From assembly GCA_946480915.1 (NCBI GenBank), contig CAMLLO010000002.1, forward strand, positions 124,001 through 188,000: a stretch of 64,000 nucleotides of DNA, in the 5' to 3' direction. Under the pieces are notes generated by a model. That model saw only the letters and a list, made by a program, of their open reading frames with translations, had not been told where the DNA came from and did no database searches. This document shows positions 16,347-26,254 of this stretch, one piece after another; position 1 is the first letter of the stretch, and each line of letters begins with the position of its first letter. The translations under genes and the position numbers were made by a program. The stretch is from an uncultured Sphingobacteriaceae bacterium (lineage in GTDB: Bacteria; Bacteroidota; Bacteroidia; Sphingobacteriales; Sphingobacteriaceae).

Positions 16347-18158
16347 TCAGATCTCCACATCAATGCCAATCTGTTTCAAAAGCAACGAAGCATTAAATGT
16401 TTTACACTCGCCATGTTTGAGCTTATAATCAAACAACATTTCTCCGTTCACGATTTGAATGTCAAAATAGAAATTGCGGACATAATCCGCGTGCTTTTGT
16501 TCGAGCTCTGCAATTTGCAAATCGTGTGTGGCGACTATGCCAACTGCCTTCTGAGCAATCAATTTTTCAATTACAGCTTTCGATCCGCGATATTTATCAA
16601 CAGAATTGGTGCCTCGAAGCATCTCATCGATCAGAAAATAAACCCGCTCCTCTCTATTCAACACCTCTAAAAGCAATTGTAAACGGTTCAATTCTGCTTT
16701 AAATGTTGAAATACTTTCATTCAGAGAATCCCTGATTCGCATATATGCAAACAGATTCATAACCGTTATCTGCATCGTGCTTGCACATACCGGCGCGCCC
16801 GAAAAGGCAAGCACAGCGTTGATACCGATGGTTCTTAGAAAAGTACTTTTCCCAGCCATATTCGACCCTGTAATGATGTCTATCTTTCTCGTGTCCCGCA
16901 GAGCAAACTCATTACTAACTCGTTGCGAAATGGGGATTAAAGGGTGAGCGAGCTTTTCGGCTGAATAGGTATAATTCTCATGAAGCACAATTTCGGGGAA
17001 ACACCATTCGGGGTAATTGGTGTGCAAACTGCTTAAACTTATTAAAGCCTCAACCGACGCCAAAACATCAAAAGCTTTCGGCATTAACTCTTTATTGTTT
17101 GTTTTCCAATCTTCAATAGCAATCAGTTGCCGTACGTCCCATGCCATTATTCCATTTAAAAGCGGACCAATGAACATATTTAAACGGTACTCTAAGCGTC
17201 TCATCAAAACAGATAAAGTCTTCAATTCTGCAGAGAAAGTAATAGACCTATCGCTTTTCAGCCGATCATGCAAGTACTGGAGAAGGGCCGATTCCCATTT
17301 TTCATTTTCAACTTTTTTAAACCCGTCTGAATAGGAGGACAATGTTTTACCCGCAATGCTCAGCAAGCGGTCGGTTCTATTTACTTTTAACTGATTACTT
17401 AATACAAGTACCGCATTTATAAGTGCAATTAAAATCAGAGGAATAAGAAGCAAAGGGACATACCAGGCAGCTACAGCTAAAACCAAGAAGATAAAAGGGA
17501 CGAACTGGATATAGATTCGAAGCAAAGATTTTGTAAAATCATTCTCCTGCAGAAAGAAGGCAAATAGATTATTGATGTCAGAGATTCGGGTGTTTTTCGC
17601 AAAAAGCAGATAGGCTTTAATTTCTTGTACCCAATCTTGCTTTGCACTCAATTCCTTCACAGCTTGCTGTCTTTGCAGGATACTACTTTCTTTTCCTGCC
17701 CGGCTAAACCAGTAGGCAAGTTTTTCATTGCCCATCGGGGATGCACAGCGGTTAACCAAATTAAACAAAGACGCCTTTCCAAAGATATCCAGATCGGAAG
17801 TATAGCTATGCCCATCATTTACGTATTCAAAACCATCCGGATACATATTCTCCTGATGGTTTATGCTGGAGATCTCATTTTCATTGACAGTTTTGAGGGC
17901 CGCATAGAAAGATTTTCTTTTTTCATACGAACCTTGTTTTTTCACTAAAAAAGCGAAGCCAACCACAACAAGCAGGAAAGTTAATTCTGTAAGCCAAATT
18001 ATCTCAAACCGAAGGGTTTGGTAGACCAGATACCCACCTAGCAAAATGGAGAAAAGGCGTAGAAAAGAAAAGGTGTTTACCAGCTTGTCGTAGCGTTGTA
18101 TCTGAGCATCAGAATCCGAAATTTGCTGCTGATAATACGATATAATAGGTTGTGACAT
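16347..18158 (-). CDS. Membrane-spanning MutS-like ATPase
   Basis: This 603-residue protein ends in a MutS-type ATPase: Walker A TGSNMAGKSTF (430-440), Walker B VYFLIDEMLRGTNS (506-519), and a downstream ATHDL. The clamp/lever region (about 300-400) is present, but there is no mismatch-recognition N-terminus and no Smr nuclease domain. Instead there are hydrophobic helices at about 33-47, 53-72 and a pair at 217-255. It is therefore not MutS1 or MutS2, and a membrane-tethered role is likely. The substrate is unknown. Convergent with yceI across a strong terminator. Confidence 0.85.
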   Translation of the reverse strand: MSQPIISYYQQQISDSDAQIQRYDKLVNTFSFLRLFSILLGGYLVYQTLRFEIIWLTELTFLLVVVGFAFLVKKQGSYEKRKSFYAALKTVNENEISSINHQENMYPDGFEYVNDGHSYTSDLDIFGKASLFNLVNRCASPMGNEKLAYWFSRAGKESSILQRQQAVKELSAKQDWVQEIKAYLLFAKNTRISDINNLFAFFLQENDFTKSLLRIYIQFVPFIFLVLAVAAWYVPLLLIPLILIALINAVLVLSNQLKVNRTDRLLSIAGKTLSSYSDGFKKVENEKWESALLQYLHDRLKSDRSITFSAELKTLSVLMRRLEYRLNMFIGPLLNGIMAWDVRQLIAIEDWKTNNKELMPKAFDVLASVEALISLSSLHTNYPEWCFPEIVLHENYTYSAEKLAHPLIPISQRVSNEFALRDTRKIDIITGSNMAGKSTFLRTIGINAVLAFSGAPVCASTMQITVMNLFAYMRIRDSLNESISTFKAELNRLQLLLEVLNREERVYFLIDEMLRGTNSVDKYRGSKAVIEKLIAQKAVGIVATHDLQIAELEQKHADYVRNFYFDIQIVNGEMLFDYKLKHGECKTFNASLLLKQIGIDVEI

Positions 18159-18239
18159 GCTCTAATAAGATTTGTTTGTTCAGATTCTCCAAGGTCCGTT
18201 TTCATATCGCGGCTATTTCTAAGCCAAAGGTCACGAACA

Positions 18240-19163
18240 TCAATCCCTGGTGCCTTTAACGTGCAGCATTATTTCTGTTGCGTGAGGTATTCCCAATGTC
18301 CTGCCTGGTGTTATATGAAAGTAACGCTCAAGATAAACATCTAAAATCCCCTGGAGGACTTTCCGCCTCGGAGCTTCAAATTCTTTTTCCATGACAGCAA
18401 AGCTGCCTACATTCATTTCGCCATTGGAGTCAACCAGCACTGTGAAACTCTGCGCAAAATCTTTATAGGCTTTTTTGATATGAATATCGAACTCAGGATA
18501 TAGATATTCGTTCGACGCACTATAATTTAGATCCTCCTTATCTAACACACTCCTTTCGGCAGTTACTTCTTTAACCAGACTTTTAAATTCTACCGGATTT
18601 CTAGCTGCAAATAAGCTGTCAGCAACCAAAGGAAACGCATTCGCCCTCTTAATTAACCGACGGATATACATAGTATCCCTGCTATTAGGCTTTCGCATAC
18701 TGTCCGGATTGGCATGTAGCACATTTTTGATATAATTTTCAGAATAAAACCGCATATATACAGTGGACAATTCCTTGTTCACCACCTTTGATTGCACTCT
18801 GAGCAATTGCAAAACCAGGCTATCTTTATTAATATGGATCAGTCTTAACCATTCACGGGCGAAGTTCATTACCTGCCCATGGTCGTAATAAATTGGATAA
18901 AAGATGTATCTCTTTTCAAAAGGACTGTAAATTTTTACAGAATCGCCCGGCAGAAAGGAAAGTGTCCATTCCGGTATTTGTTGAAAACCTTGTTTGCTAA
19001 AACTGTAACCGGTATCGAACTCCCGCCTTACTTCAATAAATTTTATCCCTTCAAAAGGTTTAAAAGATTGTCGCTGAAGCTTGGGTTGCGTTTGATTGCA
19101 GCAGCTTAGCACCACTACAAAAAACATGGCCACTAAGCTGTATAGATGAAAAATCTTAAGCAT
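18240..19163 (-). CDS. Putative lipoprotein with TonB-C-like end
   Basis: This 307-residue protein has an N-terminal signal ending in a Cys pair (VVLSCC), consistent with a lipoprotein. The middle is not recognised. The last 80 residues (FTVLVDSNGEMNVGSF... RRKVLQGILDVY... TPGRTLGIPHATEIML) resemble the TonB C-terminal or energy-transducer fold, with a 'future-strand, Pro-Gly-x-x-x-Gly' pattern. It stands alone between the mutS-like gene and ruvB. Function is unknown; the TonB-like call is weak. Confidence 0.6.
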   Translation of the reverse strand: MLKIFHLYSLVAMFFVVVLSCCNQTQPKLQRQSFKPFEGIKFIEVRREFDTGYSFSKQGFQQIPEWTLSFLPGDSVKIYSPFEKRYIFYPIYYDHGQVMNFAREWLRLIHINKDSLVLQLLRVQSKVVNKELSTVYMRFYSENYIKNVLHANPDSMRKPNSRDTMYIRRLIKRANAFPLVADSLFAARNPVEFKSLVKEVTAERSVLDKEDLNYSASNEYLYPEFDIHIKKAYKDFAQSFTVLVDSNGEMNVGSFAVMEKEFEAPRRKVLQGILDVYLERYFHITPGRTLGIPHATEIMLHVKGTRD

Positions 19164-19327
19164 TTCTGCGAATTAATGAATTCTTATTCAGCTGGCATAA
19201 TAATTTAAAGATTTGTTCGATTTCGTGGAGATTGAATGTATGAGAGAATCACATAAGCGGGCCTTAAATGATTTTCAAGCGATACAGAAATCTTTAAAAA
19301 TATAATCGAGAATCGTAATTTAGCCAC

Positions 19328-20353
19328 ATGCTTAACGAGAATCTCGATCCTAATGCCGAAAGGCTTTCTTCATCAGAAAGGGAAATAGAAAAAGTACTTC
19401 GTCCACAGATATTTGAAGATTTTACCGGTCAGCATAAAATCCTTGAGAATTTAAAGATCTTCGTTCAGGCAGCAAAACTCCGCGGCGAAGCATTAGATCA
19501 CGTGCTCTTACATGGCCCTCCGGGACTAGGAAAAACTACGCTCTCCAATATTATCGCTAATGAGATGGGCGTCGGAATTAAAATTACCTCCGGGCCTGTG
19601 TTGGATAAACCGGGAGATTTAGCAGGCCTCTTAACCAATCTTGAAACCGGCGACATTCTCTTTATTGATGAAATCCATCGCCTGAGTCCGCTGGTAGAAG
19701 AATATTTATATTCTGCCATGGAAGATTTCAAGATCGATATTATGATTGAAACCGGACCAAATGCACGTTCGGTACAGATTTCTCTGAATCCCTTTACTTT
19801 GATTGGAGCAACCACCCGTTCCGGATTGCTCACCGCACCCTTACGTGCTCGTTTCGGAATAAACTCGAGATTGCAATACTACGACGCGAAGCTTCTAACC
19901 ACCATCGTACTTCGCTCCTCCTCCATTCTCAACACTCCCATCAGCGACGAAGGAGCTTATGAAATTGCCAGAAGGAGTCGGGGTACACCACGTATAGCCA
20001 ACGCACTTTTACGCAGAACGCGCGATTTTGCACAGATAAAAGGAACCGGAAGCATTGATACAGAAATTGCTAAATACGCCCTAAACGCACTCAATGTTGA
20101 TGAACATGGCTTGGATGAAATGGATAATCGCATTCTGGTTTCCATTATCGACAAGTTTAAAGGGGGGCCGGTTGGATTGAAAACCATCGCTACTTCGGTT
20201 GGTGAAGATGAAGGGACTATTGAAGAAGTTTATGAACCTTTCTTAATCCAGGAAGGATTTTTGATGCGTACTTCGAGAGGAAGGGAAGTTACCGAATTAG
20301 CTTATAAACATTTAGGAAAGTTGAAACCTGGAGGTACGCAGACCTTGTTTTAA
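19328..20353 (+). CDS. ruvB: Holliday junction branch-migration helicase RuvB
   Basis: This 341-residue AAA+ ATPase has Walker [10 protein letters not shown], Walker [10 protein letters not shown], sensor [18 protein letters not shown], the arginine region [20 protein letters not shown], and the C-terminal winged helix ([18 protein letters not shown]). Length is normal for the family. It drives branch migration of Holliday junctions with RuvA. A TAATTTAG element 8 nt upstream resembles the Bacteroidota -7 box, giving a short leader. Convergent with the aldo/keto reductase. Confidence 0.97.
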   Translation: MLNENLDPNAERLSSSEREIEKVLRPQIFEDFTGQHKILENLKIFVQAAKLRGEALDHVLLHGPPGLGKTTLSNIIANEMGVGIKITSGPVLDKPGDLAGLLTNLETGDILFIDEIHRLSPLVEEYLYSAMEDFKIDIMIETGPNARSVQISLNPFTLIGATTRSGLLTAPLRARFGINSRLQYYDAKLLTTIVLRSSSILNTPISDEGAYEIARRSRGTPRIANALLRRTRDFAQIKGTGSIDTEIAKYALNALNVDEHGLDEMDNRILVSIIDKFKGGPVGLKTIATSVGEDEGTIEEVYEPFLIQEGFLMRTSRGREVTELAYKHLGKLKPGGTQTLF

Positions 20354-20420
20354 ATCACTTCTCACACAAAGCCCTAGATTTGTCGCTGAGTTGAACTGAC
20401 AAAACGTTGGAAGCGGCTGT

Positions 20421-20451
20421 AAACCTATAAGGTTGGAAACCTTATAGGTTT
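20421..20451. terminator. Bidirectional terminator, AAACCTATAAGGTT hairpin (copy 2)
   Basis: A perfect 14-bp stem AAACCTATAAGGTT / AACCTTATAGGTTT has a 3-nt loop GGA. It lies between the convergent ruvB and aldo/keto reductase genes. The stem is nearly identical to the hairpin at 16296. Confidence 0.75.
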
Positions 20452-20480
20452 TGAAAAAAGACTGCGATCATGCTAGAAGC

Positions 20481-21371
20481 CTAAAATTCGTCTTTCGAAG
20501 CGGCATACAATTCATACCAATCCTGTCGGTCAAGATCTATTGTGAAAGCATTTACAATATTTCTGATTCTCTTCTCGTCAGTAGTACCGATCAACGGAAT
20601 TGCTCCGAGTTTGACCAACCAAGCCACCGCCAGAGATTCGATATCTGCATTATATTTCGGACTCATCTCTTCCAGCTTTTTCCTCACTTTTACTGCTATC
20701 GAATCTGTGCCGGTAGCAATTCGTCCTTCCGCAAGCGGAGCAGACACCAATGGATGCATATAGCGTTGTTTAATATAATCCATTTGGCCGTTTTGTAAAG
20801 CAGAAGTATTCAACAAATTCAGTTCGATATGATTGGTTACGATTGGCCTTTTTAAGTACGAAGCCAACAGCTGATGCTGAAATACTGAAAAATTAGCAAC
20901 ACCAACATTCTTTATCTTGCCTGATTCTTTCAATTGATCGAGTGTAAAAGCTGTCTCCTCCAGATTTGATATCGGATCAAGCTGATTCAATAAAAAAATA
21001 TCAATATAATCGGTCCTTAGTTTTTTTAACGACGAATCAACACTTTGCAGAATATGCTGTCTGGATGTATTATAATGTTTCACCCGAACCTGTGGATTGT
21101 TTGAATGAGGCAACATTAGACCGCATTTTGTAAACAGAACAATATCTTCCCTTTTAAAAGATTTTTTTGCAATAGCTTCGCCGAATAATTCTTCGCACTG
21201 ATAGGCTCCGTAAACGTCAGCGTGATCGAAAGTATTAATGCCCAATTCAAGACACAGGTTTATGATACTTTCCATCGTTGCAGATGTATTCTTCACTTCA
21301 TCCCAGCGGTAAAATCCATATACTGCGGGGGATACTTTGGGGCCTGAATCACTTAAATAAATCTTTTCCAT
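20481..21371 (-). CDS. Aldo/keto reductase
   Basis: With the ATG at MEKIYLSDSGPKVS this is a 296-residue (beta/alpha)8 NADPH-dependent reductase. It has the active-site Asp/Tyr pattern NTFDHADVYGAYQCEELFG, the catalytic Lys in LFTKCGLM, YIDIFLLNQLDP, and KNVGVANFSVFQ. It is closest to the YdhF-type subgroup; the substrate is unknown. Nine extra residues upstream (to 21398) are possible but less likely. Divergent from the LysR gene with 159 nt between them, so the regulator may control it. Confidence 0.9.
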   Translation of the reverse strand: MEKIYLSDSGPKVSPAVYGFYRWDEVKNTSATMESIINLCLELGINTFDHADVYGAYQCEELFGEAIAKKSFKREDIVLFTKCGLMLPHSNNPQVRVKHYNTSRQHILQSVDSSLKKLRTDYIDIFLLNQLDPISNLEETAFTLDQLKESGKIKNVGVANFSVFQHQLLASYLKRPIVTNHIELNLLNTSALQNGQMDYIKQRYMHPLVSAPLAEGRIATGTDSIAVKVRKKLEEMSPKYNADIESLAVAWLVKLGAIPLIGTTDEKRIRNIVNAFTIDLDRQDWYELYAASKDEF

Positions 21372-21530
21372 ATTTATTATTTGATTACAATATCGCATTT
21401 AATGCAACATCATAGAAACTAAAAGGAAAAGCAACAGGCAATAATTTTGTTTGATCCACAAAAAAAGACTCCGGAATGGCTTGATAAAAATAACGCCAAG
21501 AACTAATATATTTACGTATTCAACAATCTG

Positions 21531-22427
21531 ATGGTTTTCGATTTTCGCTTAAAAGTATTTCACACCGTTGCTCATAAGTTAAGTTTCACGAAAGCTGCAA
21601 CCGAATTATTTATTTCTCAGCCAGCTGTTACGAAGCATATTCATGAAATAGAACAACAGCTCGGGAATGCCTTATTTAAGCGAAACGGAAATTCAATTGC
21701 ACTTACATCAGCAGGAGAGATTCTACTTCAATACTCGGAGAAGATCTTTGAAACTTATGCGGCACTGGAAACTGAGCTTTCGCAGTTAAATGATGTTACG
21801 GGTGGCAATTTACGCATTGGGGCCAGTACCACGATTGCTCAAAATATTCTTCCCAGAATCCTGGCTCTATTCAAGAAATCCTATCCCAACGTATCCTTTA
21901 GTTTCGTGGAGGGCAATACAGATTCGATTTCATTGCAGGTGATTGCCGAAAAAATCGACATTGCCTTAGTGGAAGGTAATTCTCATTTTCCGCAACTCGC
22001 CTACGAACCTTTTGCCAAAGATGAAATTGTACTGGTCACACGATCTGCCGGTAACTTATCAAAACAGTCTGAAATCAGTCCTCAACAACTTCTTCAAATA
22101 CCCTTAGTACTCCGCGAACAAGGTTCAGGAACACTTGATGTGGTATTCAAGGCATTAACTCAGGCAAAGGTCAATCCAAAAGATCTGAAAGTCGAAACCT
22201 ATTTCCAAAACAGCAGCAGCATTAAACAATACCTTGCTAATTCTGAAACAGCAGCTTTTTTATCTATCCAATCGGTACTCAAAGAGTTAAAGTACAACGA
22301 ACTGAGCATCATTGAAATACAGGAGCTTGACATTTTCAGAACCTTTCAATTCATTCAATTACATGGCAATTCATCAAAACTGGTTGATCTATTTAAACGT
22401 TTCTGCAAAGCCCATAACTTAAAGTAA
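21531..22427 (+). CDS. LysR-family transcriptional regulator
   Basis: This 298-residue protein has an N-terminal winged helix-turn-helix (LKVFHTVAHKLSFTKAATEL, then FISQPAVTKHIHEIEQQLG, 1-62), a linker helix, and a periplasmic-binding-like effector domain starting at NLRIGASTTIAQNILP. It resembles the CysB/CysL/CbbR branch. The effector is unknown. It is divergent from the aldo/keto reductase and lies 71 nt upstream of the ferredoxin reductase/ferredoxin pair, so either could be its target. Confidence 0.92.
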   Translation: MVFDFRLKVFHTVAHKLSFTKAATELFISQPAVTKHIHEIEQQLGNALFKRNGNSIALTSAGEILLQYSEKIFETYAALETELSQLNDVTGGNLRIGASTTIAQNILPRILALFKKSYPNVSFSFVEGNTDSISLQVIAEKIDIALVEGNSHFPQLAYEPFAKDEIVLVTRSAGNLSKQSEISPQQLLQIPLVLREQGSGTLDVVFKALTQAKVNPKDLKVETYFQNSSSIKQYLANSETAAFLSIQSVLKELKYNELSIIEIQELDIFRTFQFIQLHGNSSKLVDLFKRFCKAHNLK

Positions 22428-22447
22428 TAATGCATCACCAATAGTGA

Positions 22448-22479
22448 TTTGCGGGCCTGTTTTCTTAGGTCCATATTTG
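22448..22479 (+). promoter_or_regulatory. Bacteroidota-type promoter for the ferredoxin reductase operon
   Basis: TTTG (22448-22451), a 20-nt spacer and CATATTTG (22472-22479) match the Bacteroidota -33 TTTG / -7 TAnnTTTG consensus with one mismatch. The ATG follows 19 nt later. Confidence 0.55.
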
Positions 22480-22498
22480 TACAATAGATAATACAAGT

Positions 22499-23509
22499 AT
22501 GGAACAAATTAAAACAGATATATGCATTATTGGTGCCGGTCCGGTTGGACTTTTTGCAGTTTTCGAAGCAGGCCTGCTGAAAATGCGCTGCCATTTAATT
22601 GATGTTTTACCTCAGGTTGGGGGGCAGCTTTCTGAAATTTATCCCCAAAAACCAATTTATGACATTCCCGGCTTTCCCGTAATCAATGCCCAGGATCTGG
22701 TGAATGGATTAATAGATCAAATTGCAACCTTTAAGCCCGGTTTTTCTTTAGGAGAACGGGTTGACCATCTTGAACGTCTGGAAGACGGAACTTTCATTGT
22801 TCGAACCAATGAGAACACTGAAGTTCATAGCAAAGCCGTTGTTATTGCAGGTGGATTGGGATGTTTTGAACCTAGAAAACCAGCTATTGAGGGGTTAGAA
22901 GAGTTTGAAGGGAAGGGTGTTTCTTATATGATTAGAAACCCGGAATTATACAGGGACAAAAAACTGGTGCTTTCTGGCGGCGGCGACTCAGCATTAGATT
23001 GGACTATTTTCCTTTCTGAAGTAGCATCAAAAGTTACTCTGGTACATCGGGGCGATACTTTCCGGGGAGCGCCTGACTCTGCAGAAAAGGTATTTGATCT
23101 GGCAAAAAATGGCAAGATCAACCTTATTCTTCAATCTCATATTACCGCAATTCACGGAAACGGACACTTAAAAGAAGTAACCATACAAGGTAAACACAAC
23201 GAAGTCTCAACAATCGAAACAGATTATTTGATCCCGCTATTTGGTTTGACTCCCAAATTAGGTCCGATTGCAGATTGGGGATTGAGCATCGATAAGTCGG
23301 CAATTGAGGTTAATACCGTAGACTATTCTACCAACATAGAAGGGATTTTTGCCATCGGCGATATCAATACCTATCCGGGGAAGCTGAAATTGATCCTATG
23401 CGGATTCCATGAGGCAGCCTTGATGGCGCAAAGCGCTTTCAAATTTGTTTACCCGGATCAGAAACTGAGTTTTAAATACACCACGGTATACGGTGTGAAT
23501 ACGTTTTAA
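22499..23509 (+). CDS. Thioredoxin-reductase-like ferredoxin-NAD(P)+ reductase
   Basis: This 336-residue FAD flavoprotein has dinucleotide-binding motifs CIIGAGPVGLFAVFEAG (FAD) and VLSGGGDSALDWTIFLS (NADPH), an ATG-like IAGGLGCFEPRKP, and C-terminal EGIFAIGDINTYPGKLKLIL. It lacks the CxxC redox pair of thioredoxin reductase, which identifies the type-2 ferredoxin-NADP+ reductases. The stop is 1 nt from the ATG of a [2Fe-2S] ferredoxin, its probable partner. They would move electrons between NADPH and the ferredoxin. Confidence 0.93.
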   Translation: MEQIKTDICIIGAGPVGLFAVFEAGLLKMRCHLIDVLPQVGGQLSEIYPQKPIYDIPGFPVINAQDLVNGLIDQIATFKPGFSLGERVDHLERLEDGTFIVRTNENTEVHSKAVVIAGGLGCFEPRKPAIEGLEEFEGKGVSYMIRNPELYRDKKLVLSGGGDSALDWTIFLSEVASKVTLVHRGDTFRGAPDSAEKVFDLAKNGKINLILQSHITAIHGNGHLKEVTIQGKHNEVSTIETDYLIPLFGLTPKLGPIADWGLSIDKSAIEVNTVDYSTNIEGIFAIGDINTYPGKLKLILCGFHEAALMAQSAFKFVYPDQKLSFKYTTVYGVNTF

Positions 23510-23510
23510 T

Positions 23511-23831
23511 ATGATTAAGATAAGAGTTGAAAACAAAGACGGTGAGGTCCAGATAATTGAGGTTCCGGAGGGAATTAATCTGAACTTAATGGAAACATTA
23601 AAAGCCTATGAATACGATTTAAGGGCGACCTGCGGAGGCATGGCTCTTTGTTCAGACTGTCATTGCCAGGTTAATGAAGGCTGGGAAAACCTTCCGGAAG
23701 CACAGGAACAGGAACTGATTACGCTTGACTCACGACCGGATGCCACATCCCGCAGCCGACTGGCCTGTCAGATCAAAATACGCTCAGAAATTGATGGCTT
23801 GTCAATTAAACTAATGGGAGAAGGGGATTAA
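23511..23831 (+). CDS. Adrenodoxin-type [2Fe-2S] ferredoxin
   Basis: This 106-residue protein carries the cluster ligands in TCGGMALCSDCHC (C-x5-C-x2-C) and a distal Cys in RLACQIKI. This is the adrenodoxin/Isc-type pattern. It is translated with the upstream ferredoxin reductase (1-nt gap), so the two form an electron-transfer pair. No cytochrome P450 or oxygenase gene is adjacent; the final acceptor is unknown. Confidence 0.93.
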   Translation: MIKIRVENKDGEVQIIEVPEGINLNLMETLKAYEYDLRATCGGMALCSDCHCQVNEGWENLPEAQEQELITLDSRPDATSRSRLACQIKIRSEIDGLSIKLMGEGD

Positions 23832-23840
23832 ATAAAAAAA

Positions 23841-24590
23841 TCACCTGTTTGAAATCATTCCACCAACATTAACCACAAAACCCAAACTAAATACCGAATT
23901 GCCGGCAGTTAAAAATTTGCGATTTTTTAGGCCAAAATTGCTGCCGGTAGTGTATTGCAATTGAACAGCATCGCTTAACCGCATCCGGGTAAAAAATATG
24001 GGCTCAATAAAAATATTATCTTCACGTGGCTGATTGACATCGTTCAGTCTAAAAGACTTCATATTCAGGTAACTACCCCGAATAGCCGTTCCGTAGTTTA
24101 GTGGGAAATTTTTTCCGAACAAGCGCAATCCATTTTCCTTTTTTGAACTGTAATTAACCTGCAAAAAACCTTTACTGAAAGTCATTTCCTGTCTGTCGTA
24201 AGTAATTACCAACCCGCTTGAGGCTAAATCATTAAATATTCGTTCACTTTTTCCGCGGCCGAAACCGCCATAAATCTCGAGTATGCGGTTATTTTCCGAC
24301 CCAAAAGTACTGAAGTAGCCTCCTCCTATTTCCAGCATATTTTGCCTGTAATCTTTTCTAGTTTGGTCTCTGTTAATAAATGCGCCGTTAAGAATTACGG
24401 CGAAATTATCTGAAAGTGCATATGCTGTGTTTAAACTCGCATTTCCTTTTAAGGAAATATTGCCACTTGCATGTAATTCGCCCTTTTCACTAAGCATCGG
24501 AGTATTTGGAACGTTGGGCATGTATAAGGAGGAGCAGCTGCTCGCAAAAATGGATAAGATGAGGGCTATACCAGAGATTTCTTTATTCAT
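23841..24590 (-). CDS. Putative outer-membrane beta-barrel lipoprotein
   Basis: Starting at MNKEISGIALIL, this is a 249-residue protein with a lipoprotein-type signal (ASSCSS). The sequence PNVPNTPMLSEKGELHASGNIS is a pattern seen in many Bacteroidota exported proteins. The rest is amphipathic beta-strand sequence (GNASLNTAYALSDNFAVIL, MLEIGGGYF, VFSLGFVVNVGG) consistent with an outer-membrane barrel of 8-10 strands. Function is unknown. Convergent with the ferredoxin gene, only 9 nt apart. Confidence 0.6.
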   Translation of the reverse strand: MNKEISGIALILSIFASSCSSLYMPNVPNTPMLSEKGELHASGNISLKGNASLNTAYALSDNFAVILNGAFINRDQTRKDYRQNMLEIGGGYFSTFGSENNRILEIYGGFGRGKSERIFNDLASSGLVITYDRQEMTFSKGFLQVNYSSKKENGLRLFGKNFPLNYGTAIRGSYLNMKSFRLNDVNQPREDNIFIEPIFFTRMRLSDAVQLQYTTGSNFGLKNRKFLTAGNSVFSLGFVVNVGGMISNR

Positions 24591-24814
24591 ATATAATTCT
24601 GCCTGCGCTAAAATCACAGGTTAGTACAATAAAAATGATAAAAGTGTTTACAAAAACGAGCAAACTATTCTTGATAGAACAGCTTTTACAAGAAAATATT
24701 ACCTACAACGCTCTTTAAATATTTTTTCTTCGACAAAAGATATTCTGGCCTGAATATTGAATTGTTAAATTAACTATAGATAAATTCATAAACACCACCA
24801 GTTAAGCTTCTCTT

Positions 24815-26254
24815 ATGAAAAGATATATTTTAATCTCGTTTATGGCTGCAACGATGTTGTGCATAGACTCATGTGCTGTAAATCCGGTTACAGGCAAAAA
24901 GCAAGTAGTACTGATGTCCGAAGCACAGGAAATTGCCATGGGGCAAGAGGCCGATCCGCAAATCATAGCGCAATATGGCCTATACGACGACAAGTCTTTG
25001 CAAGATTTCATCACTCAAAAGGGTAAGGCAATGGCGGCTATTTCTCACCGGCCAGGGCTAAATTACCAGTTCAGAATAGTTGATTCGGAAGTTATAAACG
25101 CATTTGCAGTGCCAGGTGGTTATGTCTATTTCACCCGTGGGATTATGGCTAACTTTAATAATGAAGCTCAATTTGCGGGGGTTCTGGGCCACGAAATAGG
25201 ACACATTACTGCACGCCATTCAGTGGTTCAACAAAGGAATGCAATATTGGGACAGGTGGGGCTCATTGCAGGTATGGTAATTTCACCAGAGTTCGGACGA
25301 TTTGCCCAACAAGCGTCTCAGGGCTTAGGACTTTTATTTTTAAAATTTGGTCGCGATGATGAACGTCAATCCGATGAGCTGGGAGTAGAATACTCTTCAA
25401 AAATTGGATATGATGCTCATGAAATGGCAGGCTTTTTTACAACTCTGGAAAGAAATGCAGCCAGAAGTGGTGCAGAAGAACTCCCTGATTTCTTATCCAC
25501 ACACCCCAATCCTGGAAGCAGAAATGTAACAGTAAATAAACTGGCCACAGAATGGGCTCAAAAACTCAGCTTAACAAACCCACAGGTTAACCGGAATACT
25601 TATCTTCAAAGAATTGACGGTATAATATACGGAGAAGATCCTAAACAGGGCTTTGTGGAGAACTTTGTATTTTATCACCCAGTATTAAAGTTCCAATTCC
25701 AGATACCAACAGGATGGAAATATCAAAACTCACCCCAGGTATTTCAAATGGCACCTAGCAATGGGAAAGCAATGATGATGCTAACGATGGCTCCGGGAAA
25801 AACACTTCAGGAAGCTGCCAGTGCAGTTTTGCAGCAAAACAATCTTACCCTGGTAGATTCCCGGGAAACTACCGTAAACGGACTAAGAGCTATTGCCATG
25901 GTTGCCGATCAAAAACAAGAACAAGGTACACTTAGAACGCTATCCTACCTGATTCAGCAAGGCGACAATATTTACCATATGCTGGGTGTAAGTACTGCGG
26001 CAGATTTCAATAGCTATAATCAGTATTTTACAAATTCAATGCAGAGTTTCAACATCTTAACTGATGCTTCCAAAATAAATAAAAAACCAGAAAGGGTACG
26101 TATAAAAACCGTTAAGCAAGCAAGTACTTTAGATCAGGCGCTCCGCAGTTTTAATACTCCTTCTGCAAGATTAGAAGAACTGGCAATCCTGAATGGAATG
26201 AAATTAACCGACAGGCTTAGTTCCGGAACATTAATAAAGGTGATTGAAAAATAG
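24815..26254 (+). CDS. M48-family zinc metalloprotease lipoprotein
   Basis: This 479-residue protein has a lipoprotein signal ending IDSCAVNPVTGKKQ, followed by the BepA/LoiP-type segment (VLMSEAQEIAMGQEADPQI). The metalloprotease motif GHEIGHITARH and a downstream RDDERQSDELG supply the zinc ligands and catalytic Glu. The C-terminus (about 260-430) is a separate domain, and the last 50 residues have a LysM-like look (EELAILNGMKLTDRLSSGTLIKV). Likely role: quality control of outer-membrane proteins in the periplasm. Confidence 0.9.
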   Translation: MKRYILISFMAATMLCIDSCAVNPVTGKKQVVLMSEAQEIAMGQEADPQIIAQYGLYDDKSLQDFITQKGKAMAAISHRPGLNYQFRIVDSEVINAFAVPGGYVYFTRGIMANFNNEAQFAGVLGHEIGHITARHSVVQQRNAILGQVGLIAGMVISPEFGRFAQQASQGLGLLFLKFGRDDERQSDELGVEYSSKIGYDAHEMAGFFTTLERNAARSGAEELPDFLSTHPNPGSRNVTVNKLATEWAQKLSLTNPQVNRNTYLQRIDGIIYGEDPKQGFVENFVFYHPVLKFQFQIPTGWKYQNSPQVFQMAPSNGKAMMMLTMAPGKTLQEAASAVLQQNNLTLVDSRETTVNGLRAIAMVADQKQEQGTLRTLSYLIQQGDNIYHMLGVSTAADFNSYNQYFTNSMQSFNILTDASKINKKPERVRIKTVKQASTLDQALRSFNTPSARLEELAILNGMKLTDRLSSGTLIKVIEK

